From Branchiostoma lanceolatum (lineage: Eukaryota > Chordata > Leptocardii > Amphioxiformes > Branchiostomatidae): a DNA stretch of 64,000 nt. The stretch spans positions 22,707,142 through 22,771,141 of the forward strand of contig NC_089722.1 in NCBI RefSeq assembly GCF_035083965.1. The letters run 5' to 3'. The notes under the pieces are model-generated. The model worked only from the letters and a program-made list of their open reading frames with translations, did no database searches and was not told the DNA's origin. The first letter of the stretch is position 1. The number at the start of each line of letters is the position of its first letter. Both the position numbers and the translations under genes were made by a program. Positions 36,101-45,795 of this stretch are shown piece after piece.

Positions 36101-39100
36101 GCCACGCCGATGCTGGTATGTCCGATCTCGGGTACATCCATGGTCACTGTGACCTGAAAGAATGATCATTAGACCATAGCAAGCAAATTCGATGAATGCC
36201 ATCAGCACCCGTATTGATTTCTTCCTTATTTTGAAATTAGATTCAGATTCAGTTTTATTTCTTATGACTTTGCATATGACATTTCATAGAAATATGCACA
36301 TGAAGTGCGTCATAAATTACAAAGGGCTCATGATTTGTAAAATTCACTATGTAAAGTATTGACTATAACATTATGAATTTGAAATAACTTGCACGAACAG
36401 ATTGAAAATAAGGCACCAAGTTTATTTATACATAAACAATTTCAGCAACTTGACAGTTCGAGCAGTGGAGTTACATTAGTGGCTCGATGTTCATCCGTAG
36501 CACAGCACAGTAAAAACTTGTGGTATCAACAGTCAGTGTGGTAGAGCAGGTTTAATGATCGGGGAAGAAAGGAAATAAAAATGGTCTCCCCCGGAGATAG
36601 TCAACATGACAATAAATAGCCTGGAAACCATACCGTCGGGGGCTCCCCAATATCTCTAAGGCGCTGGGAGTGATGCCCGCCCGCCCAGATATAGCTTAGC
36701 CTGCTCGGGGTGTTGGGTTACGGCCTTGGATTAAATTACTTCGCCCCTCTAGGGCGGCGGCGAAACCGTCGATGACAACTTAAGTAAAAAGGCTACGAAA
36801 TTCTATATGGCAACTAAGTAGAAAGGCTGACAGAAACGGTTTAATCATAAGCAGACTGGGCCTGGTAGAACACTCCTAAGCCGACCCCTAGAGACTGGGA
36901 CCAGGCTAGACAATAAAGTACCAACAATGGGAAACTATATCTTGTGGCAGCCTTGATTGTCCTTGATTGTAGACGTGCCACTTGTGTAGCCAGGAATGTA
37001 GATGTCATCCTGGTAAGTCAGGTGTCAGTTCAGTTGGAGAACGATTTAATTCTTCAGACCGTAATTTCATGTCATTTTTATTCATTTACCCAGGGTCAAA
37101 CATATCGCCACAAGGGCGGTTTTCAGTGTGCCCTGCAGACATATATAATAAAAACATACAAAAGTAACAGAATACAAAAGGTGCAAAACAAATTAGGTAC
37201 AATAATGATAAAAGTGCGATGTAATGTACTTTACAATATTCTTCATGTATTTTACAAACTTAGATGAGCTATCCTGCGTATATCATGTGTTTCCTGCATA
37301 TCAAGCTGTGTTTGTGGCTTTCCTACCTGAGCCAGAAGCAGACCGGCAGGCAAGGTCTTCGCCGGTAGATCGAGTTTCAACTCGTTGGCATAACCATCAG
37401 GGAGAAACTCGTGGAACGAGTCCAAAGGAAGCGTCACTGCGTCGTTTCCCCTTACCGTCCACCGTACCGACACCTTGATGCACAAACATATGCAGGAAAC
37501 AAAATTAACACCTATTTCAAGATATCCTGGTCGCCAAGCTCACCATTGTATTTGGGAGTCTAAGAGGCGTTTAAAGTTGCATTAAACAGTTTTTATTTTC
37601 ACTACATACTAAGAACAGAACTCTAAGCCATTCTCATAGTTCCGAGTGCGCATAAGCAGTCCCGATGCATTGTGGTCTGAGGTCAAAGTCATTCACTTGA
37701 TAACACGTTACGTTTCTTTGTCTAGACCTGTTTGCAAAGTTTTCGACTAGATGCTTGTTTACTTTTAAGGCCTTAACCTTTGACCTGACTGCGGCGCAGG
37801 AACTGGAAGGTAATCTATTGGGAATATGGAGGCCACCTCTTCTGTTAACATCATTTATTATTAATGGCAATACATTAAGAAAATGAAAGGTTTGACCTTT
37901 GTGGCACTGTCATTTATTATTATCAATATTGATGAAAAAATAATTGGTGCGTAGGCAAATAGCTTCATTTACATTTCGTCTACTTTTCACAAATATCCGG
38001 CAAAAAAAAGCTCCTGTAGTTTAGAACTGTGCCTTAAAGGTCTTCAAAAAAGTCTCACCACAGCAGGTTAAAAAAACTGGGAGATTCGGGTTATGCCGCC
38101 CATCCACCCACTAATGGAAACTTCTTTGGTAACGAGAATGAGCAGTGATAAATCATCACCCTAACGAAACATTTGTCATTCTCTCGTTCAGTTAATCCTC
38201 TTTGAAAGACAAAAACGCCCCTGCAGTTCCAAGAAAAGTTGTTAGGATGCCCAAACCTACACCACTTCTTCCTGACATCAAAATGTATCTGCCACCAAAA
38301 AAACACCAAAGCAATAGCATGTCGGTTTGCTGCAGTTCCAAGGCAATCCACCGGGGGCTCAAAGTCAACCTTGACCTTCGTCTTTCCAAGACCTACCTCA
38401 TACCAAATATCGTCACAATACATCGCGAAAACCGCGAACATAAAACCACCGCGAACATTTCTGCATTTACAGTATCTCCCTTTTTCATGGATATAACAAT
38501 ACCTTAATTTTTGATGAAGACAAAAACAACGCTCGTAAGCTGTTAAAAGGGTACGTATCCTTACTTTGTAGGTGTGATTACACCGGATTGACACAAGCGG
38601 AAGGAGGCTGATGTTCCCACATTGGTGCACTCGCAGAGGATTGTCGACACTGTAAATCAAAGCCAAAGTTACAGCTCTCAAATACAAACATTGCAGGTTT
38701 TCTATATACTTAACATTACATGGTTGATTGAATTTCTTAATATCAACATATATCTCTATAGGTTTTGCTTTCTGACCACGGTCAACCCCTGGCTTCGGGT
38801 GAGGGGAAGGTATATCAATTGTACTATGGTCTCATATTTTGTCTTCCAAATGATTTTGTTATATGTCACTGCTTTTTATCATATTTCGGGATGAAAATAT
38901 ATCGTTTTCTATGGTGATTTGTCCCCCAAGCTATCTCCATCAAAGGGTGTCAACCTTGCCCTGTAAAACGAAATAACATTGCAAACAAGTTGGTACCATT
39001 TTCACCGCAAAAAGGTATACTTTTGACTACTGTGCCATGGTATTGTGTAGGCCTTTAATTAAGATTGTTTTTTATTCATTTTTCGTGGTCATGTAAAAAG

Positions 39101-40464
39101 CCATTTTGACACTTTCGAATAGGCCAATGCAGTCTTGGTGGCCCCTTATAGTTGTACACACCCCAATAACCTTGACCTTCGACCACAATGCATCATGACC
39201 TCGCATGCGCACTCGAAACTGTGACACGACTTATGCTAATTTCCGTACCTGCGAATCCCCTCATGGATGTCGACTGTGACGTTGCATGGTTGTGTGACGT
39301 CACCAGGCGGTTCGTCTGTGGCGGAGGTCAGGCTGCAGCCGGTAGCGTGCAGGGTCTCACATTGTACGGCCGCGCCTCGATTTGAATACATAGAAATCAA
39401 TTGGAAATATTTATTAACACAACACAAGTACAGCGACTTTCGTAAGGTCTTCTAACGTTACAACAATACATGCAAACAACAAACAATGGGATACGAAATG
39501 ATCAATCTCTCTCTATATATATATATATAAGTATATGAATACTTCAATATGTCGAATTTAACATATCACACAGGAGGTGTTCCGCATGAATTCTCAGTCT
39601 CTGCGAAAAATCTCGCAAGCCTTTAGGGTAAGAAGTTGCTAAACTACGCGCAAAACTTGTAGAGAGAACTTTTTGGATTTTTTGATTTCGGAACAGTCAA
39701 TTGTTTGATTTCGGAACAGTCAAGTTTTGTATGGGGATGGAGATTGGCAAAGTATGTTGTATTTGTTCTCGCAAATGTTGCCTTTCTTGTCAATATTTAA
39801 AAAAAATGCATCTGTTATTTTGGGACAGTCTATTTCTTTCATGGGGAGGAGTATGGGCGAAACATGCTGTATTTGCTCAGGGGCAAATGACGGCCTTTCT
39901 AGTCAAAGGTATCATTGTCGACATCGATTTTTTTGACACGGAAATGATGCCATATCATAAGAGGGTAAATCGAAACGCATACCTTCATATTGCTGACAGA
40001 TGAACCCCCTAATCCAGCTACAGTCTTTTTCAAACCATTTGGTTCCAAACCCCCCTACATATCCGACACAGCCACCGCGACCGTTAATAGCTGGTGCCGG
40101 TTCACCGGGGTACCAGTCAGAAAAGTCGGATGACGTCAGGGGTTGGCCGTCGTCGAATTCCCACTGACCGTCGTTGTTTGCGTCAGTCAGACCAAGCCAG
40201 AACCCGTACACTCCACCAAGAATAGTGAGAAAATAGTTAATGGCACTATCCTTCGGCATGGCTAAAATCCCACCGTTTGCCTCACACGTCTGTCTAGCCT
40301 CGGCATGCGACTTCGCTACCGGAAAGCTCTTGTAGCAAGCCCCGTTAAAAAGGACGTAGTCTGCTACCGGACAACCGTCTGAAAAAAAAAACGGTAAATT
40401 GCTGAAAATGTATCCCTCCAACACCCCAGGCTGATGTACTCGGCGCACAGTTTTTTTTTTCTGT

Positions 40465-40526
<62 letters not shown>

Positions 40527-40790
40527 ATGTTTACTGTATTTGCCTTTTAAGCCTTTCTAAAGAACAAAAATGCGCGAAAAGACAAAGTGTTGCTCACAAA
40601 ATTTAAAGCACTCCCAAGGACGTCCGTCCCCTGTACAGGAGCAGAGGCTGCACGTTCCATTTGCTGCGGCGACACCGTCCCGACAGGAGCACGACGGGGC
40701 GGCGACATCACGACGACACCGGGACGACTCTACCCGCGGCAGGGACACAACCGCCACCGACAGGACTGCTGTGATTTCACCAGATAACAT
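20884..40790 (-). CDS. Polycystin-1-like receptor (C-type lectin, REJ, GPS, PLAT), 3' exons not in window
   Basis: Twenty-five exons in continuous phase, about 1,411 residues: 40790-40598, 40378-39983, 39375-39249, 38649-38565, 37473-37327, 36153-35913, 33746-33443, 33104-32909, 32669-32465, 32144-32002, 31461-31354, 28404-28228, 27275-27150, 26947-26836, 26566-26481, 26290-26171, 25782-25633, 25076-24864, 24715-24421, 23970-23840, 23506-23288, 22648-22541, 22037-21859, 21524-21459, 20991-20884. Exon 1 encodes a signal-peptide-like start and a CSC-rich segment; exon 2 a C-type lectin domain; the next exons a REJ/GAIN-like ectodomain; exon 21 the GPS motif and first TM; exons 22-25 the PLAT domain. 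The last exon ends at a clean donor in phase 2, so more exons (the rest of the polycystin membrane bundle) are expected but absent down to the left edge. The family acts at cell or cilium membranes in sensing; a PKD1L2-type or REJ-type member is likely. Confidence 0.88.
21595..21765 (-). mobile_element. SINE body copy
   Basis: Contains TGTGTTGGGTTCTTTTACGT and CATACATGGGGCCG, complementary to the SINE at 19462-19760. Lies in a polycystin-like intron. Confidence 0.7.
23288..23506 (-). CDS. Exon 21 of the polycystin-like gene: GPS cleavage motif and first TM helix
   Basis: Encodes HIHCQCDHLTKFAGF, the GPS motif with the two cysteines and the His-Leu-Thr triad at which GAIN domains self-cleave, followed after about 25 residues by a hydrophobic helix (GLILVLTVFASYLMGIVW) and a basic stop (ARKVDRKD). 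Autoproteolysis is expected from the family; it is not shown here. Confidence 0.92.
23520..23815. repeat. Short tandem repeat, about 102-bp unit, nearly three copies
   Basis: CGRCCTTTTTG-type segments followed by a GGTACAA block recur at about 23570, 23671 and 23774, with TTATGCACATTCAT segments between. Located in the intron upstream of the GPS exon. Confidence 0.75.
24083..24124. repeat. (GA)n microsatellite
   Basis: About 20 uninterrupted GA dinucleotides in the intron between exons 24715-24421 and 23970-23840. Confidence 0.95.
25442..25599. mobile_element. Foldback MITE, CACACTTGTGCGTA family
   Basis: Left CCCCCTCACACTTGTGCGTA and right TACGCACAAGTGTGAGGGGG form TIRs, and the arms remain partly complementary inward (CATGAGTTGCGT and its partner). 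About 158 bp, in an intron just upstream (in minus-strand terms downstream) of exon 25782-25633. Confidence 0.85.
27515..27912. repeat. Heptamer array (ATATATC)n with ATGTATC subarray
   Basis: Nearly 400 bp of a 7-bp repeat, mostly TATATCA, with an early block in which the unit is TGTATCA. Being a multiple of seven, it leaves several frames open for about 150 codons, giving artificial Tyr-His-Ile-Ser repeats. It lies in a polycystin-like intron. Confidence 0.95.
28787..30972. mobile_element. Candidate 2.2-kb element with imperfect TIRs
   Basis: The left end TAACGGGAGTCGCCCAAACA and the complement of the right end TAACGGGGGTTGCCCTACCT agree over about 25 bp, both reaching TAGGACG. No transposase was recognised. 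It occupies most of the intron between exons 31354 and 28404. Confidence 0.5.
29724..30803. mobile_element. Candidate 1.08-kb element with 21-bp TIRs, inside the 28.8-31.0-kb element
   Basis: Both ends read ACGTTGGGTAACCTAAATTC inward. After this the left continues GGGATTTTTC directly, while the right has an extra 18 bp that partly repeats the end before the same GGGATTTTTC. No coding region is visible. Confidence 0.6.
31506..31882. repeat. Hexamer array (CCTAGA)n with higher-order structure
   Basis: About 63 units of CCTAGA. Variant blocks (ATACTTAGACCTAAACC) recur 150 bp apart, and TAGATCTAG variants recur about 130 bp apart, so larger segments were duplicated. Arg-Pro and Gly-Leu dipeptide frames on the two strands are artefacts. 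It is intronic in the polycystin-like gene. Confidence 0.95.
32240..32355 (+). repeat. Dispersed repeat fragment, CCAAAATCTACC family
   Basis: Shares TTCTGCTGCAGTA and AAAATCTACC...ATCACAATCCATC landmarks with copies at 38205-38420, 49430-50280, 60545-60690 and (minus) 63005-63105. Probably an old interspersed repeat of unknown class. Confidence 0.55.
33121..33170 (+). repeat. Inverted copy of the start of polycystin-like exon 7
   Basis: Plus-strand GTTTATTGGTCAGAAATTAC followed by CGTGCAATGGCAGCCAGTGC nearly repeats the minus-strand acceptor and first codons of exon 33746-33443. About 45 bp, present once on each side of that exon in opposite orientation. Confidence 0.8.
33290..33425 (-). 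mobile_element. SINE tail-like fragment
   Basis: The complement reads GGTTTGAAACCACTGATTTG and TTGGGAAAGGCACTTTACAC, then TTTCCTCACTACACC. The same motif order appears on the minus strand at about 58980-59070. Confidence 0.6.
33888..34275 (-). repeat. GC-rich interspersed repeat, inverted copy
   Basis: The boundary TTAGGTCACAATTGCGCC is the complement of the CCAATTGCGACCTAAGCATT segment at 35650-35795. Unlike flanking DNA it is GC-rich. Related copies lie at 35405-35795 and 57425-57600. Confidence 0.6.
34400..35080 (+). pseudogene. Non-LTR retrotransposon reverse-transcriptase remnant
   Basis: Broken frames still show a degenerate RT active-site segment (LFGDDTN, family FADDT), VIVDEKLNSKAQ, KIEYIIPQKILTTI and then the well-preserved NIVWGCAYRTILHPLITLQK and LDIHDINKY. 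The order fits the C-terminal half of a LINE RT. Stops make it inactive. It lies in the intron between polycystin-like exons 35913 and 33746. Confidence 0.85.
35405..35795 (+). repeat. GC-rich interspersed repeat
   Basis: Segments GTCACGCCAGGAAGTGCC, CGGTAGCCGCAGGGTGCC and GGGACCTAAGCATT identify the family; the 57425-57600 copy is its complement. The last part is internally duplicated (CTGCCCGTGAA... twice). No protein is recognised. Confidence 0.65.
38205..38420 (+). repeat. Dispersed repeat with internal duplication
   Basis: TTTGAAAGACAAAAACGCCC, CTGCAGTTCCAAG twice, CAACCTTGACCTTCG and CATACCAAATATCGTCACAA match the unit repeated at 49430-50280. A half MITE (38422-38474) follows immediately. 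Confidence 0.6.
38422..38474. mobile_element. Half copy of the TACTGTAA MITE
   Basis: ATCGCGAAAACCGCGAACAT through CTGCATTTACAGTA equals one arm of the MITE at 58014-58218. The opposite arm is missing. Confidence 0.75.
39983..40378 (-). CDS. Exon 2 of the polycystin-like gene: C-type lectin domain
   Basis: One exon of 396 bp holds a whole C-type lectin-like fold: CPVADYVLFNGACYKSF, then WLGLTD, WEFDDGQPL and, near the end, the FICQ-type cysteine. The long-form cysteine pattern is present. The calcium/sugar EPN or QPD triplet is not: the site reads GEPAPA, and the WND-type position reads WFEKD. Classical calcium-dependent mannose or galactose binding is therefore doubtful. The upstream intron has a long GT run. 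Confidence 0.9.
40458..40526. repeat. (GT)n microsatellite
   Basis: About 32 GT units in the first intron of the polycystin-like gene, about 80 bp from the C-type lectin exon acceptor. Confidence 0.95.
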
Positions 40791-41104
40791 TGGTTAAAAT
40801 AAAAGGTGAAGCGGTCGAACTGAGGACGAAGAATGACGCTTTTTCGTTAAAAGCAATTAATGCGAAGCATAGAATGATAAAGTTCCATGTTTATAATTTA
40901 CATACTTCATAAGAATTTTGCTTACCTACGGTATATCTTATATCACTTTCTTTGTTTGGCTTTGCTTTCAGTATTTGTTTGACTGTATCTGTTTGTATTT
41001 TGTTATATTCTTTGTTTCGATGACGACACTAACATAAGCAACGAGCTAGTATGCCATCATCAAGTCCTGTAATTGAATGTCATTTAGTTAAAAAAATAAA
41101 TCTA

Positions 41105-41262
41105 CGCGAAGCAGCTACGCTACGGCTCGCGTATGTTTGGGCAAGCACACCCGGTCACCCCTACTCTTCTATATATGTGTGTTGGGTTCTTTTACGTGCA
41201 GATGTTCGACGCCCGAAAGCTCCCTCATCATACCCTAGGCCGCCGGCTCCCCCCCCCCCCCA
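41105..41262 (-). mobile_element. SINE body copy
   Basis: TGTGTTGGGTTCTTTTACGT and GCTCCCTCATCATACCC are complementary to the SINE at 19462-19760. Confidence 0.7.
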
Positions 41263-41394
41263 TTGTTACTTTGTTACTTTACCTGTCTCTGGGTATGTTG
41301 TACCTGTTGCTGCCCCTTGTTTATCTCCCCTACTGCATGTATATTATATATTATGTGAAATATCAGTTCAAAGTCGATAAAGGTTAGACATCCA

Positions 41395-42000
41395 GGTCAT
41401 AAGATACACCAAATAGCCCTCAAGCAACTGGATATAAAAGTAGTGGATGCTACTACTTGAGAAGTCTGACCGTTTACAAAATCATATATTATACAGTTTC
41501 TTGATTAACAGCTATTTGGTGTATGAGCTCAATACTAATGGATTTCTGTTGATCTGTACATATTATGTGATGTCCCTGCCCAAGTACTGTTTACTATGTT
41601 GGCCTTGGTATTATATATTTACTTATATATGTTTTCAACCTTCTTCATTTATTCGAGTAGATGGTCCCCGCCTTTATTTGGTCTATTCCACCGTATCACG
41701 CAGTACCAGTTTAATATCTCCAAGAAATGTTGCAAGACGTCCAAGAACATTTATGAAATGCATTTCAATTCCTCTTTTAAGAAAGACCGGTGTATTCTTA
41801 CATGTAAAATGTGAAAAACAAAACCACGTTCTTCGTCCTTGTGTTCGGGGTTCTTCGCATGTTGAATATGTACACGATTGAATCTTGTACACACAGATGA
41901 GTTAAACGTCTTTTTCCATGCAATATGTCTATGTGATCGCACAACAATGTATTTCTCTGGTGTATCTATAGTTCGTCATACTACACAAAAGACGTTTGTC
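41395..42000 (+). repeat. Local repeat family, copy 1
   Basis: TTTGGTGTATGAGCTCAATA, CCACCGTATCACGCAGTACC, GTCCAAGAACAT and TGTTGAATATGTACACGAT are the landmarks. Related pieces lie at 42230-42375 and 42850-43032, 46410-46440, 47280-47420, 51780-52000 and, inverted, 53340-53650. Class unknown; no protein is recognised. Confidence 0.65.
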
Positions 42001-42373
42001 CTTGGGACCGCCATCTCCATATATCCCAATCGTATTGTACATTTACTTATGCATTTTCTTATTCTTCTGTTAACTATTTGCTGCTTTTGTTATTCTTTTC
42101 CTCTGTCACCTTTCTCTATGTATCATGTATAATTTTGATGTCTAATAGCCTACAAAGAACGGGCGCACAAAGCGCAAGACACGTTAATAAAGAACAATTC
42201 ATTCATTCATTCATATAGAATATAGATAAATTTGAACACTTTAAATGCACCATACAAAACAGATTGTCTCCGCCTTTATGTCCAAGCATTGTTTCTTCCA
42301 CCGTATAATGCAGTACCAGGTTGATATATCGAATACATGCTGCACGACATCCAAGAACATGTCTGAAGTCTTC

Positions 42374-42852
42374 TAAAGCCCCTGTCACACGTATGCGTAT
42401 AGACAAGTCCGCATGAGTTGCGTATTAACATGTTTTGGGTTCAGGTTAATTTTGCAGCTGTATAAGTGATTTCTTAGGGCCCTGTCATACTTGTGCGTAT
42501 ATATTTAAGTGCGCATGAGTTCCGCAGTAACATTTCTTGGTTTAATTAATTTTGCGGGGAGGAAGTTGTTTTCTACTTTGACCCATCGTTGTGTAGTCTG
42601 GTTATCAAAGCAAAGAAATTACTTCTTCGGCTACAAACTTAACCTAAACCAAAAACATGTTGATATGCAACCCAAGCGGGCTTATATATACGCACAAGTG
42701 TGACAGGGGCTTTAGGCTCGACCGCTAGGCCGCACAACGGTGGGTCAAAGTAGAAAACAACTTTTTCCCCACAAACCTTACTGAAACCAAAAAAAGATGT
42801 TAATGCACAAATCATGCGCACTTGAATATACGCACAAGTGTGACAGGGCTCT
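42374..42852. mobile_element. Two interleaved foldback MITEs, CACACTTGTGCGTA family
   Basis: Left ends at about 42374 (AAAGCCCCTGTCACACGTAT) and 42476 (AGGGCCCTGTCATACTTGTG); right ends at about 42712 (GTGTGACAGGGGCTTT) and 42852 (GTGTGACAGGGCTCTA). Inner arm segments pair as well: GTTTTCTACTTTGACCCA at 42568 with its complement near 42742. The order is left A, left B, right A, right B. Confidence 0.75.
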
Positions 42853-43519
42853 ATCAGATGAATTCTTACCTGTAAAGAGTAACAGTCTGTCAGTCCCCCT
42901 CATGTTCGGGATTCCTCGCATGTTGAATATGTACACGATCCAATCTTGTACACATAAATGAGTTAGAAGTCTTTCTGCAGGCAGTATTCATGTGTGATCA
43001 AACAACAATGTATTTCTCTGACGTATCTATAGTTAAGGCCCCCTCTCATTGGGCTGCGGTACTGTGGCGGTAGCGTGCGGTAGCTTGGAGATGGCTACCG
43101 CCGCAGTGCCGTGCACAGACCTCGGCGTACCGTCCTAGTGACGTCTCAGTGCCGTACCAGTGCCGGTGTCCACACCGCCGGCGTGCCGGTTGAAATGGCC
43201 TTTTTTTCAAATTTTGAAAAAAAACGCAAGTGGCAAAGTGCCGCGCGCTCGCCGGGAGCTTGCCGGGAGCTCACCGCGCGCGCTATTGTTTAAAAAGTGA
43301 TATGTCAGTTTCAAGGTTATACGTATATTCTATAACATGTTACCTTTGTTGCACCTAGTGTTATAAGTGAAAATCCTTTTATCATTTGAAATCAGTTTTT
43401 GATGCATTTTTTAATTGATTTTTCATTGTATTTTGATCCATTAACAGCTAGCACTGCGATTTCTGATTAATTGAAATCACTACCATCAAAATGCAATCGG
43501 TTCATTTCCCTAGCTATTG

Positions 43520-44115
43520 ATCTGTTTAAGAGTTTGGTTCAACCTATTTTACTACATTGTAGTGAGGTTGATGATTATATCTGTAGAACGTCTGATATTT
43601 TCATTGGGATATTGTTTTATCCCACTTGAAATTAGATCATTGTACATTTATTCCAGTACGGAGGTTGATAGACTAGTCGCTCAGGAAAGGAATCAGACCA
43701 CTCGTCTACATGCACTCGCCCCGCTCTTGTGCCATTCAAGAAACAGTACAGTGATAAACTGAACTTGATATACTAGTCAGACACTGTATCGCAAATTCTG
43801 CTCAATGTTTCGCCGTAAGAGGTGAATTGGAGGAATTCCTATTGATCGTTGATAGTCAAACACAGTTGATTAGGTACTCTCGCCAAGATTAAATAATTTA
43901 CCTACTGGCAGGATTATTTAAAAAACATACGACACTTCATCGTTCGAAGAAGAAAATGACTGTCAATACCAACCGTTTTGGATATACATTTAAAGAAAGT
44001 GTGAAACTTACGTTTCTCCCTGGCTGGAGGGAACCACTTAGAAATATGAGTAAACTCCACACATTTTATAAAATCAAAAATTACTTTAGCAGGGAAGACT
44101 TTATCACATCAATTC
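43520..44115 (+). pseudogene. Non-LTR retrotransposon ORF2 fragment inside the outer TTAA element
   Basis: Broken frames read LVQPILLHCSEV (family KPILLYGSEVW), GLFKKHTTLHRSKKK, FGYTFKESVKLTFLPGW and FYKIKNYFSREDFITSIH, in the order of a LINE ORF2 C-terminal region. Interrupted by stops and by the inner element. Confidence 0.6.
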
Positions 44116-44120
44116 ATTAA

Positions 44121-45795
44121 GGCCCCCTCTCATTGGGCTTCGGTACTGTGGCGGTAGCGTGCGGTAGCTTGGAAATGGCTACCGCCGCAGTGCCGTGCAC
44201 AGACCTCGGCGTACCGTCCTAGTGACGTCTCAGTGCCGTACCAGTGCCGGTCCACACCGCCGGCGTGCCGGTTGAAATGGCGATTTTTTTCAAATTTTGA
44301 AAAAAAACGCAAGTGGCAAAGTGCCGCGCGCTCGCCGGGAGCTTGCCGGGAGCTCACCGCGCGCGCTATTGTATAAAAAGTGATATGTCAGTTTCAAGGT
44401 TATACGTATATTCTATAGCATGTTACCTTTGTTGCACCAAGTGTCATAAGTGAAAATCCTTTTATCATTTGAAATCAGTTTTTGATGCATTTTTTTATTG
44501 ATTTTGCCTTGTATTTTGAGCCATTAACAGCTAGCACTGCGATTTCTGATTAATTGTAATCACTACCATCAAAATGCAATCGGTTCATTTCCCTAGCTAT
44601 TGATCTGTTTAACCTATTTTACTACATTGTAGTGAGGTTGATGATTGTAGCTGTAGAACTTCTGATATTCACATTGGGATATTGTTTTATCACACTTAAA
44701 ATTAGATCATTGTACATTTATTCCAGTACGGAAGTTGGTAGACTAGTCGCTCATGAAAGGAATCAGACCACTCGTCTACATGCACTCGCCCCGCCATTCA
44801 AGAAATACAGTACAGTGATAAACTGAACTTGATATACCAGACAGACACTATCGCAAATTCTACTCAATGTTTAGCCGTAAGGGGTGAATTGGAGGAATTT
44901 CTATTGATCGTTGATAGTCAAAGACAGTTGATTACATACTGTCGCCAAGATTAGATAATTTACCTACTAACAGGATTATTTAAAAAACATACGACACTTC
45001 ATCATTCGAAGAAGAAAATGACTGTCAATACCAACCGTTTTGGATATACATTTAAAGAAAGTGTGAAACTCACGTTTCTCCCTGGCTGGAGGGAACCACT
45101 TAGAAATATCAGTAAACTCCACACATTTTATAAAATCAAAAATCACTTTAGCAGGGAAGACTTTATCACATCAATTCATAATAAACCATTTCTAAGAAGT
45201 AACTATACACTGAGAATCAGCGCACGATGTCTAGAAGTTGAAAAGGATCGTCACCACAACGTTAACACACCAGGCACTCACAGATTGTGTCCCACATGTA
45301 ACGAAAATATTGAAGATAAATTTCAATTAATTTGTGATGGCCATGGCCTGTCCCACTTATGGCAAAGAGAGAGATGCGCTGCAAAGTATTACTACTAAGA
45401 CTAACTTCACCATATCTGGTACACAGAACTATGTATTGTTGTCATGTCCAACTCTTATACCACCTACATAGGTCAATTTCATCCTAAAAGCGAGGGGGAA
45501 AATAATCCATACATGGCTTTATTGTAATTCATACACTGCTACCGATAATGTTTTGTACTTATAATTGTAGGATAGGTTAGCCTTGCAGTATTGTTGATTT
45601 AGTGCCATATATTGTACCATATACGATTGTCGAACAATAAAGTTCATTCAATAACTTGCTCATCTAGGCTTCAAACGCAAATGCGCCGCACGTCAGTGAG
45701 AGTGCAAATGAGAATTGGTGAAAGAAACGCGACGGTGCCGTAAAAATCTGCCGTGGCAGTGCCGCCACAGTGCCGGAGCCCAATGAGAGGGGGCC
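44121..45795. mobile_element. TTAA-flanked TIR element, inner copy nested in the outer one
   Basis: Same TIR GGCCCCCTCTCATTGGGC at both ends, with perfect TTAA at 44117-44120 and 45796-45799. The outer copy resumes exactly after it (TAAACCGTTTGTAAG), and the inner copy has the uninterrupted equivalent (CATAATAAACCATTTCTAAG near 45175). Length 1,675 bp; highly similar to the outer copy. Confidence 0.9.
45018..45398 (+). pseudogene. Non-LTR ORF2 tail with CCHC-like motif inside the inner TTAA element
   Basis: A 126-codon open frame continues the above and includes YTLRISARCLEVEKDRHH and RLCPTCNENIEDKFQLICDG, the cysteine-histidine motif at the end of many LINE ORF2 proteins. It lacks the RT itself and is not expected to be functional. 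Confidence 0.65.

Noticed and set aside
38091-38687. 198-codon minus-strand frame
   Set aside because: Only its first part is the real exon 38649-38565; the rest reads through the donor into a MITE half and a dispersed repeat.
44130-44357. 75-codon minus-strand frame in the TTAA element end
   Set aside because: Lies in the GC-rich subterminal region, differs between the two copies by frame, and has no similarity.
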